From: Aeromonas allosaccharophila
Lineage (GTDB): Bacteria > Pseudomonadota > Gammaproteobacteria > Enterobacterales > Aeromonadaceae
Reading direction: 5' to 3'
Assembly: GCF_000819685.1 (NCBI RefSeq)
Contig: NZ_CDBR01000091.1
Span: forward strand, 62,001-126,000
DNA: 64,000 nt
The translations under genes were made by a program, and so were the position numbers. Every line of letters begins with the position of its first letter. Position 1 is the first letter of the stretch. Below the pieces are notes generated by a model that saw only the letters and a list, made by a program, of their open reading frames with translations, had not been told where the DNA came from and did not search any database. Below are positions 19,799-27,303 of this stretch, in pieces.

Positions 19799-21464
19799 GT
19801 GGGAACTACCGAACAAAATTTTATTTGTCATAGAGGAAAAGATGCCAGACCCTAAACCATATAGATACCTAAACACCCTGCTAGCGAAAGCCGAACATGG
19901 TGATACTGATTTCAGAGAGTTCCTGAGTACAGATGCTCGAGTCATTTCGCTAGAAGTGTCGGAACAACACGGTTTTGAAGGTATTTTATATATAAAAATT
20001 ACGCAAGAGAAACGCCCACACTGGGCATCGCTGGCAGATGCAATTGTCGGTAGGGAAATAGACCAGTTATCTAATAAATCTAGTTCAGCCGTTCTTCTTA
20101 TTCGTGTTAATAGTAAGGTGCTTGCATTTACCTTTGGCTATGGTCGGTTTCTTCTTAATCCTGGGTATTTTGAACAGGATTTTGGTCTAAAAACGGCATT
20201 AAATACACTTAATCATCAGAGCTTACGCAGTGTTGAGCTTCACACACTTGAAGATCAACCTATCCAAAAGAAGTCCCAAGCTACCCGAGGTTCTGAGGCA
20301 AGCGTCTTTGGAATTGATATATTTAGAGATGTACTCCGGGCGGTCACTGGTTCACCTAGAGTTGGAATTGAGTACAAGAACATTTCTGGTGGTGATGCGA
20401 TATATTCTTTTGGTATGGAAATGCTGGTGGAAGATATACCGAAAATTGCTGCAGACCTTCTTGGACACTACAATCTAGATCTTTATAAAAAATCGTTCAG
20501 TTGGGTGGATAATATTAGGCGTGTAAAAGACACCGCGTCGATTTCAGCTTTAGATGATTTATTACTTGCAGCTGTTAAGAGGCGGGATGAGTCTATTGTT
20601 GTTACATTGCCAGAGCTCATTGAGTGGGATTCTGTGCTTGGATTCAGTTTCACTCGGTCTAAACGCGATCTTTCGCCAACAATTGACACTGGTAAGTATC
20701 TTGAGAATATTGTTATTGACTCTATATCTGTCGAATCCATTCGTCGAGACCGACTTTACATTACTGATATACATGACAACGAATTTACTCACTCACTCTA
20801 CGATTGCCTGTACTTCGAGTTAGATGGTATAAATTCCAAAAAAATAATTTTCGGTGGTAATTGGTATGAGATCGATAAATCTTTCATGAGTGGTATCGAT
20901 GCCACGTTAGCTTTGATAAAAGTCAGTGATATCCCATTTCCCAGTATTGAAGTTTGGGAGGAAGGGGAGAAGAAAAAAATCGAGGCGGAGGGTGATTATA
21001 ACGAGCGCATAGCCGTTAGCTTAGATTGCTATTTATTGGATAAGAAACTTGTGAAATGTTCGAAGACTACGTCCCCTATCGAGCTATGTGACCTTTTGAC
21101 AAAAGACAAAAAACTAATTCATGTCAAGCACCGAAAAGGTGGTTCAGCTGGCCTAAGCCACTTATTTGCACAAGGTAGCATATCGGCAGAGGTTATGCTC
21201 GGTGATAGGGCATTTAGGAAAGAGGCTCGGAAAGTATTGCGTCGTATTTCAAATTCTGCACATGAGCTCATTCCTATCGACGGCTTGAAAAGCTCAGACT
21301 ATGAGATTGTATTTTTGATCTTGGGTGATACTAATTTAAGTGTCAAAGAGAACCTTCCTTTTTTTAGTAAGGTTAATTTGACCCTTGCCTTCGAAAATCT
21401 TTCACAGAGAGGCTACGAGGTGAAGATTGCTGGGGCTGAAAAGGTTGTACGAGATGGCACATAA
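19743..21464 (+). CDS. TIGR04141/DUF6119-like sporadically distributed protein
   Basis: The protein is 573 residues from ATG 19743; later starts at 19782 and 19842 (540 residues, with AGGAAAAG just upstream) are possible, but the last would remove the strand NKILFVIEEK. The stretch GRFLLNPGYFEQDFGLKTALNTLNH, the RSVELHTLEDQPIQKKSQATRGS segment and FGIDIFRDVLRAVTGSP resemble the TIGR04141 (DUF6119) family of patchily distributed proteins without known activity. Codon use is AT-rich, unlike the flanks. It is followed 103 bases later, same strand, by a TIR gene, so the two probably form a unit. Family assignment is from memory of the pattern. Confidence 0.65.
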   Translation: MENIIILGLCLVLMVSITRWELPNKILFVIEEKMPDPKPYRYLNTLLAKAEHGDTDFREFLSTDARVISLEVSEQHGFEGILYIKITQEKRPHWASLADAIVGREIDQLSNKSSSAVLLIRVNSKVLAFTFGYGRFLLNPGYFEQDFGLKTALNTLNHQSLRSVELHTLEDQPIQKKSQATRGSEASVFGIDIFRDVLRAVTGSPRVGIEYKNISGGDAIYSFGMEMLVEDIPKIAADLLGHYNLDLYKKSFSWVDNIRRVKDTASISALDDLLLAAVKRRDESIVVTLPELIEWDSVLGFSFTRSKRDLSPTIDTGKYLENIVIDSISVESIRRDRLYITDIHDNEFTHSLYDCLYFELDGINSKKIIFGGNWYEIDKSFMSGIDATLALIKVSDIPFPSIEVWEEGEKKKIEAEGDYNERIAVSLDCYLLDKKLVKCSKTTSPIELCDLLTKDKKLIHVKHRKGGSAGLSHLFAQGSISAEVMLGDRAFRKEARKVLRRISNSAHELIPIDGLKSSDYEIVFLILGDTNLSVKENLPFFSKVNLTLAFENLSQRGYEVKIAGAEKVVRDGT

Positions 21465-21567
21465 AAACATATATTTAAGAAGCGGCAGTAGGATTTATAT
21501 ATATTTTTTTTTGAAATGCCTATCACCTAGAATTTACATGACATAAAAGTTTTTTATCAGGGGTTTT

Positions 21568-22377
21568 ATGAAACATCCAAAATTTAAAGGAATAGGCACT
21601 TTAGATGCTGAGTTAGATATATTTCAGAAAGAATTGCTAAGTAAAGAAATTGAATTTAACTGGATAGTTAATGAGTTAAAAAATGCAGATCCATCTGTTG
21701 ATAACATTAACAGGCTCAGGCAGCAACTCAGAAGTAAGGAAAAACAGGTTATAAAGGCTCGCCGACAGGTAAAAGCGAAAAAAGATCAGCGAAATCGTAA
21801 AGTCAATGAGCGTCAGCATAGTAAGTTAGGTGGTCAAGCTAAGAAAAAGGAGCGATTAGCTTTAAATCGTGCAATCAATGAAGAAATGAAGAAGCAGGAG
21901 AATATTTTGTCTCAATTAAATAATGTAAAAATCAATGTCCCATTTCAAAAAAAAGAGCAGCAGACTGGGACTGAGTTGTTCATCTCTCACGCATCGGAAG
22001 ATAAAGCTGGTTTTGTAAAACCACTCGCAGATGAATTGATAGAATTGGGCGTGTCAGTATGGTATGACGAATATACATTGCGAATAGGTGACAGTTTACG
22101 GCGTTCAATTGATAAAGGTTTGGCAGAGTCTAAATATGGTTTGATTATCCTTTCGAAAGCTTTTTTTGAAAAGAACTGGACTCAATACGAGTTAAATGGA
22201 CTTGTGGTGAAGGAAATGGAAGGGAATAAGGTCATCTTACCTATTTGGCACAATATTACTAAAGATGAAATTATGCGTTTAAGTCCTTCTCTAGTTGATA
22301 AAGTAGCGCTGAATTCAGCAACGCTTACGGTGAGAGAAATTGCTGAAAAAATAGCAGATGCAGTGAAGCTACCCTAA
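21568..22377 (+). CDS. TIR-domain protein with N-terminal coiled coil
   Basis: The 269-residue protein has AGGGG four bases before the ATG. Residues 10-120 are highly charged and helical (coiled coil, rich in Lys, Glu and Gln). Residues 135-268 form a TIR domain: strand A ELFISHASEDK, BB region SVWYDEYTLRIGDSLRRSID, GLIILSKAFFEKNW, and W204-TQY-E208, the position of the catalytic glutamate in NAD-cleaving TIR enzymes such as SARM1. The AT-rich composition matches the upstream TIGR04141-like gene. In bacteria such proteins act as NADases or signal producers in anti-phage systems. That role here is inference. Confidence 0.88.
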   Translation: MKHPKFKGIGTLDAELDIFQKELLSKEIEFNWIVNELKNADPSVDNINRLRQQLRSKEKQVIKARRQVKAKKDQRNRKVNERQHSKLGGQAKKKERLALNRAINEEMKKQENILSQLNNVKINVPFQKKEQQTGTELFISHASEDKAGFVKPLADELIELGVSVWYDEYTLRIGDSLRRSIDKGLAESKYGLIILSKAFFEKNWTQYELNGLVVKEMEGNKVILPIWHNITKDEIMRLSPSLVDKVALNSATLTVREIAEKIADAVKLP

Positions 22378-22395
22378 AGAGAGGTTATGAAAGTC

Positions 22396-22504
22396 CGTAG
22401 GATGCAATGAACAATGTGAATTGCACCTCTACTTTTGTTTCTCATACCTTGCACAAAAGCCGCTCTGCAAATGGTGCAATGCGTTGCGCTTATTGCACCC
22501 TACG
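22396..22504. repeat. BIME-like pair of inverted REP-type palindromes
   Basis: Two 32-base units face each other: 22396-22427 on plus and 22473-22504 on minus. Each starts CGTAGG and ends TTGCACC, and each can fold through TGCAAT / ATTGCA arms. They agree at about 22 of 32 positions. The whole 109 bases has terminal CGTAGG / CCTACG. Such extragenic palindromes or small MITE-like elements usually occur in many copies per genome. Confidence 0.65.
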
Positions 22505-22560
22505 TGTTTTGTTAATCCGCTGGGGTGGGGTGGCTAGGCACCATGTCTTGCCAAGGCAAC

Positions 22561-22588
22561 AAAAGGGGCGATTTGCGCCCCGATTTTT
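22561..22588 (+). terminator. Terminator downstream of the TIR gene
   Basis: The stem GGGGCG / CGCCCC with loop ATTTG is followed by GATTTTT. It lies within a 29-base sequence repeated with one mismatch at 24543-24571. Confidence 0.85.
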
Positions 22589-22706
22589 CTTATGTCCCCG
22601 TTTTATATCGCCACACGCTTGTCTGGCGCAGTCTGATTGTCTGCTGAGTCACTACTAACACTCCTGTTTCGTCACCCCTATCAGGCCGGGCAGAAAAAGG
22701 CCACGT

Positions 22707-23534
22707 TTACTCATACCTCGCCGCTTCCCAGGCGTGTATCGCCTGTTTGCGGGTCTCGCCCCAGTGATAGCCGCCGAGTTTGCCGTTTTGCTGAATGACT
22801 CTGTGACAGGGGATCATCAAGGCGACGGGGTTGGCGCCCACCGCCAGCCCCACGGCGCGGGTGGCCTTGGGATTGCCGACGGCGCTCGCCACCTGGGCGT
22901 AGCTCACCACCTTGGCGGGCGGGATCAGCAGCAGCGCCCGCCAGACGCTGATCTGAAAGTTGGTACCGCTCACGTGCAGCGAGATGGGGCGATCCGGCGC
23001 CTTGCTGCCATCGAACATGGTGTTGATGACCCCTTGGGTGCGTGATGGCGCTTCTTGCAACGTTGCCTCAGGCCAGCTGCGGGCGAGGGTGGCCAGTGGC
23101 GCCTCTGGGGCCTTGTCATCGAGAAACGAGAAGTTGCACACCCCCCGTGGGGTCAGGGCGACGAATGCCTGACCAAAGGGGGTGTCGTGCACCCCGTGAT
23201 CGATAACCAGCCCGGCCCCGCGCTGCTTGTACTCGCCCGGCGTCACCGCTTCGAGCTGCACGAAGTGATCGTAGAGCCGCGAGCCGCTGCTAAGGCCCAG
23301 GGTATCGGCCACCTCCAGCAGCGGGCGCGACTCCTGCAACAGTGCCTTGGCCCGCTCCAGGGTCAGCACCTGCAGATAGCGTTTGGGCGTCACTCCGGCC
23401 CAGCGGCTGAACAGCCGCTGGAAGTGAAAGGGACTTAAGTGCACGTGCGCCGCTATCTCGTCCAGAGTGGGCTGGCGCTCCACCTGACTTGCGATAAAAC
23501 GGATGGCATCGGCGATGCGGGCGTAATCAGACAT
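22707..23534 (-). CDS. AraC-type regulator fused to O6-methylguanine-DNA methyltransferase
   Basis: The 275-residue protein has an AraC-type double helix-turn-helix at 1-105 (PTLDEIAAHVHLSPFHFQRLFSRWAGVTPKRY is split over two helices) and a methyltransferase domain at about 185-275, with the acceptor C243 in IPCHRVIQ and SYAQVASAVGNPKATRAVG before it. This is an Ada protein without the N-terminal zinc domain that senses methylphosphotriesters. It should repair O6-alkylguanine by suicide transfer; how regulation is triggered without the Ada N-domain is unclear. Its start lies 50 bases past the stop of the upstream SDR gene on the same strand, so they may be co-transcribed. Confidence 0.92.
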   Translation of the reverse strand: MSDYARIADAIRFIASQVERQPTLDEIAAHVHLSPFHFQRLFSRWAGVTPKRYLQVLTLERAKALLQESRPLLEVADTLGLSSGSRLYDHFVQLEAVTPGEYKQRGAGLVIDHGVHDTPFGQAFVALTPRGVCNFSFLDDKAPEAPLATLARSWPEATLQEAPSRTQGVINTMFDGSKAPDRPISLHVSGTNFQISVWRALLLIPPAKVVSYAQVASAVGNPKATRAVGLAVGANPVALMIPCHRVIQQNGKLGGYHWGETRKQAIHAWEAARYE

Positions 23535-23585
23535 AAGGCGCTCTCACGATAAGGTTTCGGTCGCAGGATCTTGGGGGCGACAACG

Positions 23586-24350
23586 TCATGTACGACAAAT
23601 TGATACCCCACCATCGGCCAGCAGGGCAATGCCGGTGGTAAAGCTGGATGCATCGGACGCGAGATAAAGGGCCGAGCGGGCGATCTCCTCCGGTTGGGCC
23701 AGCCGTTTGAGGGCATGCATATTCTGCACAAAGGCGAGGCTCTCTGGCGTATTGGCAAAAGCCCGCCCCATGGGAGTGTCGGTGCCCCCCGGCAGCAGGG
23801 CGTTGACCCGAATCCCTTGTGCCCCATACTCGGCGGCCAGCACCCGGGTCAGGCCAATCAGGCCCGCCTTGCTCGCCGCATAGGCCGCCATGCCGGGCAG
23901 CCCCAGGGTATGGCCGACAAAGGTAGAGGTAAAAATAAGCGAGCCGCCGCCACGCGCCAGCATGGCGGGGATCTGGTACTTGGCCCCCACAAAGGCGCTG
24001 GTGAGGTTGGTATCCAGCGTTTCCTGCCACTGCGTCAGCTCAAGCTCCTCCACGCTGCCCGGCGTGCCAGTGGTACCTGCGTTGTTGAAGGCGATATCTA
24101 GCCCGCCGAAACGGGTCAGCGCGAGCTCCACCAGGTCGCGGGCGTAAGTCTCGCTTTTCACATCTCCTGCGAGACTCACCGCCTGGCCCCCCTTGTGGCG
24201 GATCTCCTCCACCAGCAGATCCAGCTCGGGTTGGCGGCGGGCACCGACGACGACGCTGGCCCCTTCGCGGGCAAACAGGATGGCGCTGGCGCGACCGATG
24301 CCGGAGCTGGCGCCGGTGATAATGGCGACCTTGTTGGACAGTAATGACAT
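23586..24350 (-). CDS. SDR-family NAD(P)-dependent oxidoreductase
   Basis: The 254-residue protein is a classical short-chain dehydrogenase: cofactor motif TGASSGIG (12-19), NNAG at 89-92, catalytic S142, and Y157-x3-K161 in AAYAASKAG, ending with the GIALLADGGVS signature. Arginines after the first strand (GARRQPE) suggest NADP preference. Substrate is unknown. GAGGG lies before the ATG. An inverted repeat at 24410-24435, 60 bases upstream, is a candidate operator. The Ada-like fusion gene follows on the same strand. Confidence 0.92.
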   Translation of the reverse strand: MSLLSNKVAIITGASSGIGRASAILFAREGASVVVGARRQPELDLLVEEIRHKGGQAVSLAGDVKSETYARDLVELALTRFGGLDIAFNNAGTTGTPGSVEELELTQWQETLDTNLTSAFVGAKYQIPAMLARGGGSLIFTSTFVGHTLGLPGMAAYAASKAGLIGLTRVLAAEYGAQGIRVNALLPGGTDTPMGRAFANTPESLAFVQNMHALKRLAQPEEIARSALYLASDASSFTTGIALLADGGVSICRT

Positions 24351-24409
24351 GGCAGTTCCCTCGCTGAGTGTGTTGTGCGTCTGCTAAGTGGTACACAGGG
24401 TTGGCTGTG

Positions 24410-24435
24410 GGTTGGAACTCCAATAGGTTCCAACC
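24410..24435. promoter_or_regulatory. Inverted repeat, candidate operator for the SDR gene
   Basis: Two perfect 9-base arms GGTTGGAAC and GTTCCAACC are separated by eight bases, a spacing that suits a dimeric helix-turn-helix regulator. It lies 60 bases upstream of the SDR start. No dedicated regulator gene is adjacent apart from the AraC-type fusion. Confidence 0.5.
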
Positions 24436-24548
24436 GACTTGGGTTTGGCCCCCACTATGGCAACCACTCCTTGCCGGGACGACCCGAATCTTGCTCTCTT
24501 TGTTCCCGAGTCGTTTTGCTACATGTCGATACAGGCCTTTGCGGCAAC

Positions 24549-24578
24549 AAAAGGGGCGATCTGCGCCCCGAATTCTTT
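24549..24578 (+). terminator. Hairpin with weak T tract before the LRR-kinase gene
   Basis: The stem GGGGCG / CGCCCC with loop ATCTG is followed by GAATTCTTTAT. The T tract is poor compared with its copy at 22561, so termination may be weak or absent. Confidence 0.5.
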
Positions 24579-24671
24579 ATAATGCCCCCCTTTAAAACCG
24601 CCGGACCTCGGTTCGGCGCGCGCTGATGGTCGCTGTGCCATCAGGTAGATCATCAGGATTGAGAAACGGTT

Positions 24672-26042
24672 ATGCATACTCTGGAACAGCTGCGCGCAGG
24701 TGAACTGTGCGGTGCCCGCCATCTGAAGCTCTCTGAAAACCTCGCGGTTTTCCCCCCCGAGATTTTGAGCCTGAAAGAGACGCTGGAGGTGCTGGATCTA
24801 ACCGACAACCAGCTAAGCACGCTCCCCGACGAGCTGGCCGGGTTTGGCAAACTGCGCATTATCTTCTGCTCCGAGAACCGCTTTACCGAGCTGCCCGAGG
24901 TGCTGGGGCGTTGCCCGGCGCTCACCATGGTGGGTTTTAAGGCCAACCAGATCGTCACAGTTTCGGCCAAGGCGCTACCTGCGGGGTTACGCTGGTTGAT
25001 CCTGACCGACAATGCGGTGGAACAGTTGCCCGATGAGCTGGGCCAGTGCGACGCTCTGCAAAAGCTGATGCTGGCGGGCAACCGCCTGCGCGAGCTGCCG
25101 GCAAGTCTTGCCAACTGCCGCAATCTTGAGTTGTTGCGTATCGCCGCCAACCGCATCGAACGCTTCCCCGAGTGGTTGCTCTCGCTGCCGCGCCTTTCAT
25201 GGCTCGCCTACTCCGGCAACCCCTTTAGCGAAGGGGCGGAGGCGCGGGCCATCGATGATGCCCATGTCACGCCTCTTGCCTGGGAGACGTTGGCGCTGGG
25301 TGAGCTACTGGGGCAGGGAGCATCCGGCGTTATCCATCGCGCCACCCTTGTGGGTAATACTGCTGATGAAGTGACTCAGGCGAGCGATAGAGGCGATGGC
25401 AATCAGGTGGCGGTCAAGCTGTTCAAGGGGGCGGTGACCAGCGACGGGCTGCCCCGCTGCGAGATGGCGGCATCGCTGGCGGCGGGCAGCCATCCCAACC
25501 TTATCAAGGTGATAGGCAAGGTGGCGGATCACCCCTCCGGCATTCCGGCGTTGGTGATGGAGCTGATCGATCCGGCCTTTGCCAATCTGGCCGGGCCGCC
25601 GAGCCTGGACTCCTGTACCCGGGATGTCTATCCCGAGGGGCTGCATCTGAGTGTGCCAGATGCGCTGGCGATGGCCCACGGCATCGCCTCGGTGGCGGGC
25701 CATCTGCACCGCGCGGGCATCATGCACGGGGATCTCTACGGTCACAATATCCTGTTTGCCCGTGGGTCTGACACGCCGGCTCGCGTTCTGCTGGGGGATT
25801 TTGGTGCGGCCTCTTTGTATGAGCGCAGCGACCGCGAGCGGGCCGTGGGCCTTGAGCGGTTGGAAGTGCGCGCCTTTGGCTGCCTGCTGGAGGAGCTGCT
25901 GGCCCATTGCGATACGCAAGACTCACTGCTTGATGGGTTGCATCAGCTCAAAGCGGCCTGCCTCTCGGAACTCCCAGCCGAACGCCCCGATTTTGCTTAT
26001 ATCGAGCGTCAGCTGGCGGCTGCTCGCGCCACGCTGTCGTGA
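24672..26042 (+). CDS. Leucine-rich repeat protein fused to a protein kinase
   Basis: The 456-residue protein has about seven leucine-rich repeats (residues 15-190, pattern LxxLxLxxNxLxxLPxxL) followed by a Hanks-type kinase from about 205: glycine loop LGQGASGVIHRA, VAVK with K249, catalytic loop H352-GD354-LYGHN and D376-FGAAS. The catalytic residues are present, so it may be active; the loop HGD replaces the usual HRD. There is no membrane helix, so it is cytoplasmic. The arrangement recalls eukaryotic LRR kinases; related bacterial proteins exist in gammaproteobacteria and their targets are unknown. It stands alone upstream of tpm. Confidence 0.9.
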   Translation: MHTLEQLRAGELCGARHLKLSENLAVFPPEILSLKETLEVLDLTDNQLSTLPDELAGFGKLRIIFCSENRFTELPEVLGRCPALTMVGFKANQIVTVSAKALPAGLRWLILTDNAVEQLPDELGQCDALQKLMLAGNRLRELPASLANCRNLELLRIAANRIERFPEWLLSLPRLSWLAYSGNPFSEGAEARAIDDAHVTPLAWETLALGELLGQGASGVIHRATLVGNTADEVTQASDRGDGNQVAVKLFKGAVTSDGLPRCEMAASLAAGSHPNLIKVIGKVADHPSGIPALVMELIDPAFANLAGPPSLDSCTRDVYPEGLHLSVPDALAMAHGIASVAGHLHRAGIMHGDLYGHNILFARGSDTPARVLLGDFGAASLYERSDRERAVGLERLEVRAFGCLLEELLAHCDTQDSLLDGLHQLKAACLSELPAERPDFAYIERQLAAARATLS

Positions 26043-26324
26043 CTTTTTTGGCGTTGGTAGGCACGTTTTGGCTTGCCAACGTCATTCCCTTCTTTCATTA
26101 ATGGCTATCAATGCATGACGTATTTGCATGGATTGGTGTGCCTTGTCCGTTATAAATGCAGCCAATAGCGCCCATTGCGACAGTGAAGCGCACGGCAAGA
26201 TGACGTCCCGCCATTCGCCCGATAACACGCAGAGGTTGCGCGGCAAAAAGGGGAGGGCAGAGGGTTGCGCGGTGCCGGTTAAGTTGTGATATTGAGGCAT
26301 CTTTAGTACAGAAGGGTAATAACG

Positions 26325-26972
26325 ATGGAAGCTGCGTTTTGGCATCAGCGTTGGGAAGAGAACCGGATTGGCTTTCATCAGGCGGACTTCAACCACTGGC
26401 TGCAATCCTGGTGGTCGGCCCAGCAAGCGGACGAGCCGGTGCTGGTTCCCCTGTGCGGCAAGTCCCGCGACATGCTCTGGCTGAGCGCTCAGGGTCATCC
26501 GGTCGACGGTTTCGAGCTATCGAGCCTTGCCGTCAGCCAGTTCTTCAGTGAAAACCAGCTCGCCGCGACCGTGAGCGAAGTGTGCCCTTATCAGTGCCAT
26601 CAAGTAGACAGCCTGCGCATTTTTCAGGGGGATTTTTTCGCCGCCCCCAGTCTGGGTCGCCGTTACCGGCTGGTCTATGACCGCGCGGCGCTGATCGCCC
26701 TGCCGACCGCGATGCGCCGCCAGTATGCAGCCCTGATCAGTTCGCTGGTCGAGACCGGTGGCCAGATCCTGCTGGTGACCCTCGAATATCAGCCGGAGCA
26801 GCAGAGTCAGCCCCCCTTCTCGGTGGGTGAGATGGAGGTGCGAGCCCTGTTCGAGCGCGATTTTCGTATTGAGGTGCTGGGGCGCGCCGCCGAGGTGGAT
26901 CACCCGCGGGTGTTGTCGGGTCAGCTCTCCTACTTCGATGAGGTGGCCTACCGACTGGTTCGCCGGGGTTAA
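26325..26972 (+). CDS. tpm: Thiopurine S-methyltransferase
   Basis: The 215-residue protein has the bacterial TPMT length and opening (FWHQRWEENRIGFHQADFN). SAM-binding residues lie in VLVPLCGKSRDMLWL and GFELSSLAV, and the family segment YDRAALIALP follows. AGAAGGG lies nine bases before the ATG. The enzyme methylates thiopurines and, in bacteria, selenite or tellurite species. The probable small RNA that follows has its own promoter, but its terminator may also end tpm transcripts. Confidence 0.96.
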   Translation: MEAAFWHQRWEENRIGFHQADFNHWLQSWWSAQQADEPVLVPLCGKSRDMLWLSAQGHPVDGFELSSLAVSQFFSENQLAATVSEVCPYQCHQVDSLRIFQGDFFAAPSLGRRYRLVYDRAALIALPTAMRRQYAALISSLVETGGQILLVTLEYQPEQQSQPPFSVGEMEVRALFERDFRIEVLGRAAEVDHPRVLSGQLSYFDEVAYRLVRRG

Positions 26973-27046
26973 CGGGCAGCTAGCGGGCGGCCAAAGGGTG
27001 ATCTGCGCCGACAAATCATCGGGCTATGCGCTCTTCGCTACCTCCT

Positions 27047-27088
27047 TTGACGTAGATCAACGTGACTGACGGGGGGAGTGCCTAATAT
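27047..27088 (+). promoter_or_regulatory. FNR-dependent class II promoter
   Basis: An FNR box TTGAC-GTAG-ATCAA (27047-27060) differs by one base from TTGAT-N4-ATCAA. A -10 element TAATAT lies at 27083-27088. If its first base is -12, the FNR site is centred exactly at -41.5, the class II activator position. There is no good -35 element, as expected for an activator-dependent promoter. It faces a 160-base stretch without a gene. Confidence 0.8.
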
Positions 27089-27094
27089 GAGGCT

Positions 27095-27252
27095 GTTTCT
27101 CAATCACTGTTGGCATTGCAAAGCGAGTATCGGGTCTTTCCCGCTTGCTGATCAGCAACTCAGTGTCTGATTTTCACGCTCATGTTCACTTTTGGCGGCT
27201 TTGGTCGCAATTGTTATGGTTTTTCCAGCCGACCCTGATGGGTCGGCTTTTT
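27095..27252 (+). ncRNA. Putative FNR-activated small RNA (FnrS-like)
   Basis: From the start predicted by the FNR promoter (about 27095) to the terminator at 27227-27252 there are about 158 bases and no credible reading frame. An internal hairpin (CGGG-TCTTT-CCCG enclosed by AGCGAG / CTTGCT, 27122-27149) can fold. The terminator stem and loop (GCCGACC, CTGAT, GGGTCGGC, T run) strongly resembles that of E. coli FnrS (GCCGACT, TTGAT, GAGTCGGC), the anaerobically induced Hfq sRNA. The rest shows no obvious identity, so homology is tentative. Alternatively this is only a long tpm 3' region. Confidence 0.65.
27227..27252 (+). terminator. Rho-independent terminator of the putative sRNA
   Basis: The stem AGCCGACCC / GGGTCGGCT with a four-base loop is followed by TTTTTATT on the plus strand. 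The opposite side lacks a T run in the minus direction, so it does not serve the convergent protease gene. Confidence 0.92.
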
Positions 27253-27303
27253 ATTGTCTGTGATTTGCGGTGGGCAGGAAAAACGGGGGATGTCGAGGCC
27301 TGA

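Larger units (their letters stand above)
22378..22706. other. Gap after the TIR gene: BIME-like repeat and terminator
   Basis: The region carries the inverted repeat pair at 22396-22504 and a terminator at 22561-22588. A short open frame across it (22407-22658) runs through the repeats and is not credible as a gene. GC content returns to the chromosomal level after about 22500. Confidence 0.6.
24351..24671. other. Divergent region between the SDR and LRR-kinase genes
   Basis: It contains the inverted repeat at 24410-24435 and a GC hairpin at 24549-24578 which duplicates the one after the TIR gene. The promoters of both neighbours must be here. Short open frames in the region look like non-coding sequence. 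Confidence 0.6.

Noticed and set aside
22407..22658. 83-codon frame after the TIR gene
   Set aside because: It runs through the inverted repeat pair and a terminator hairpin.
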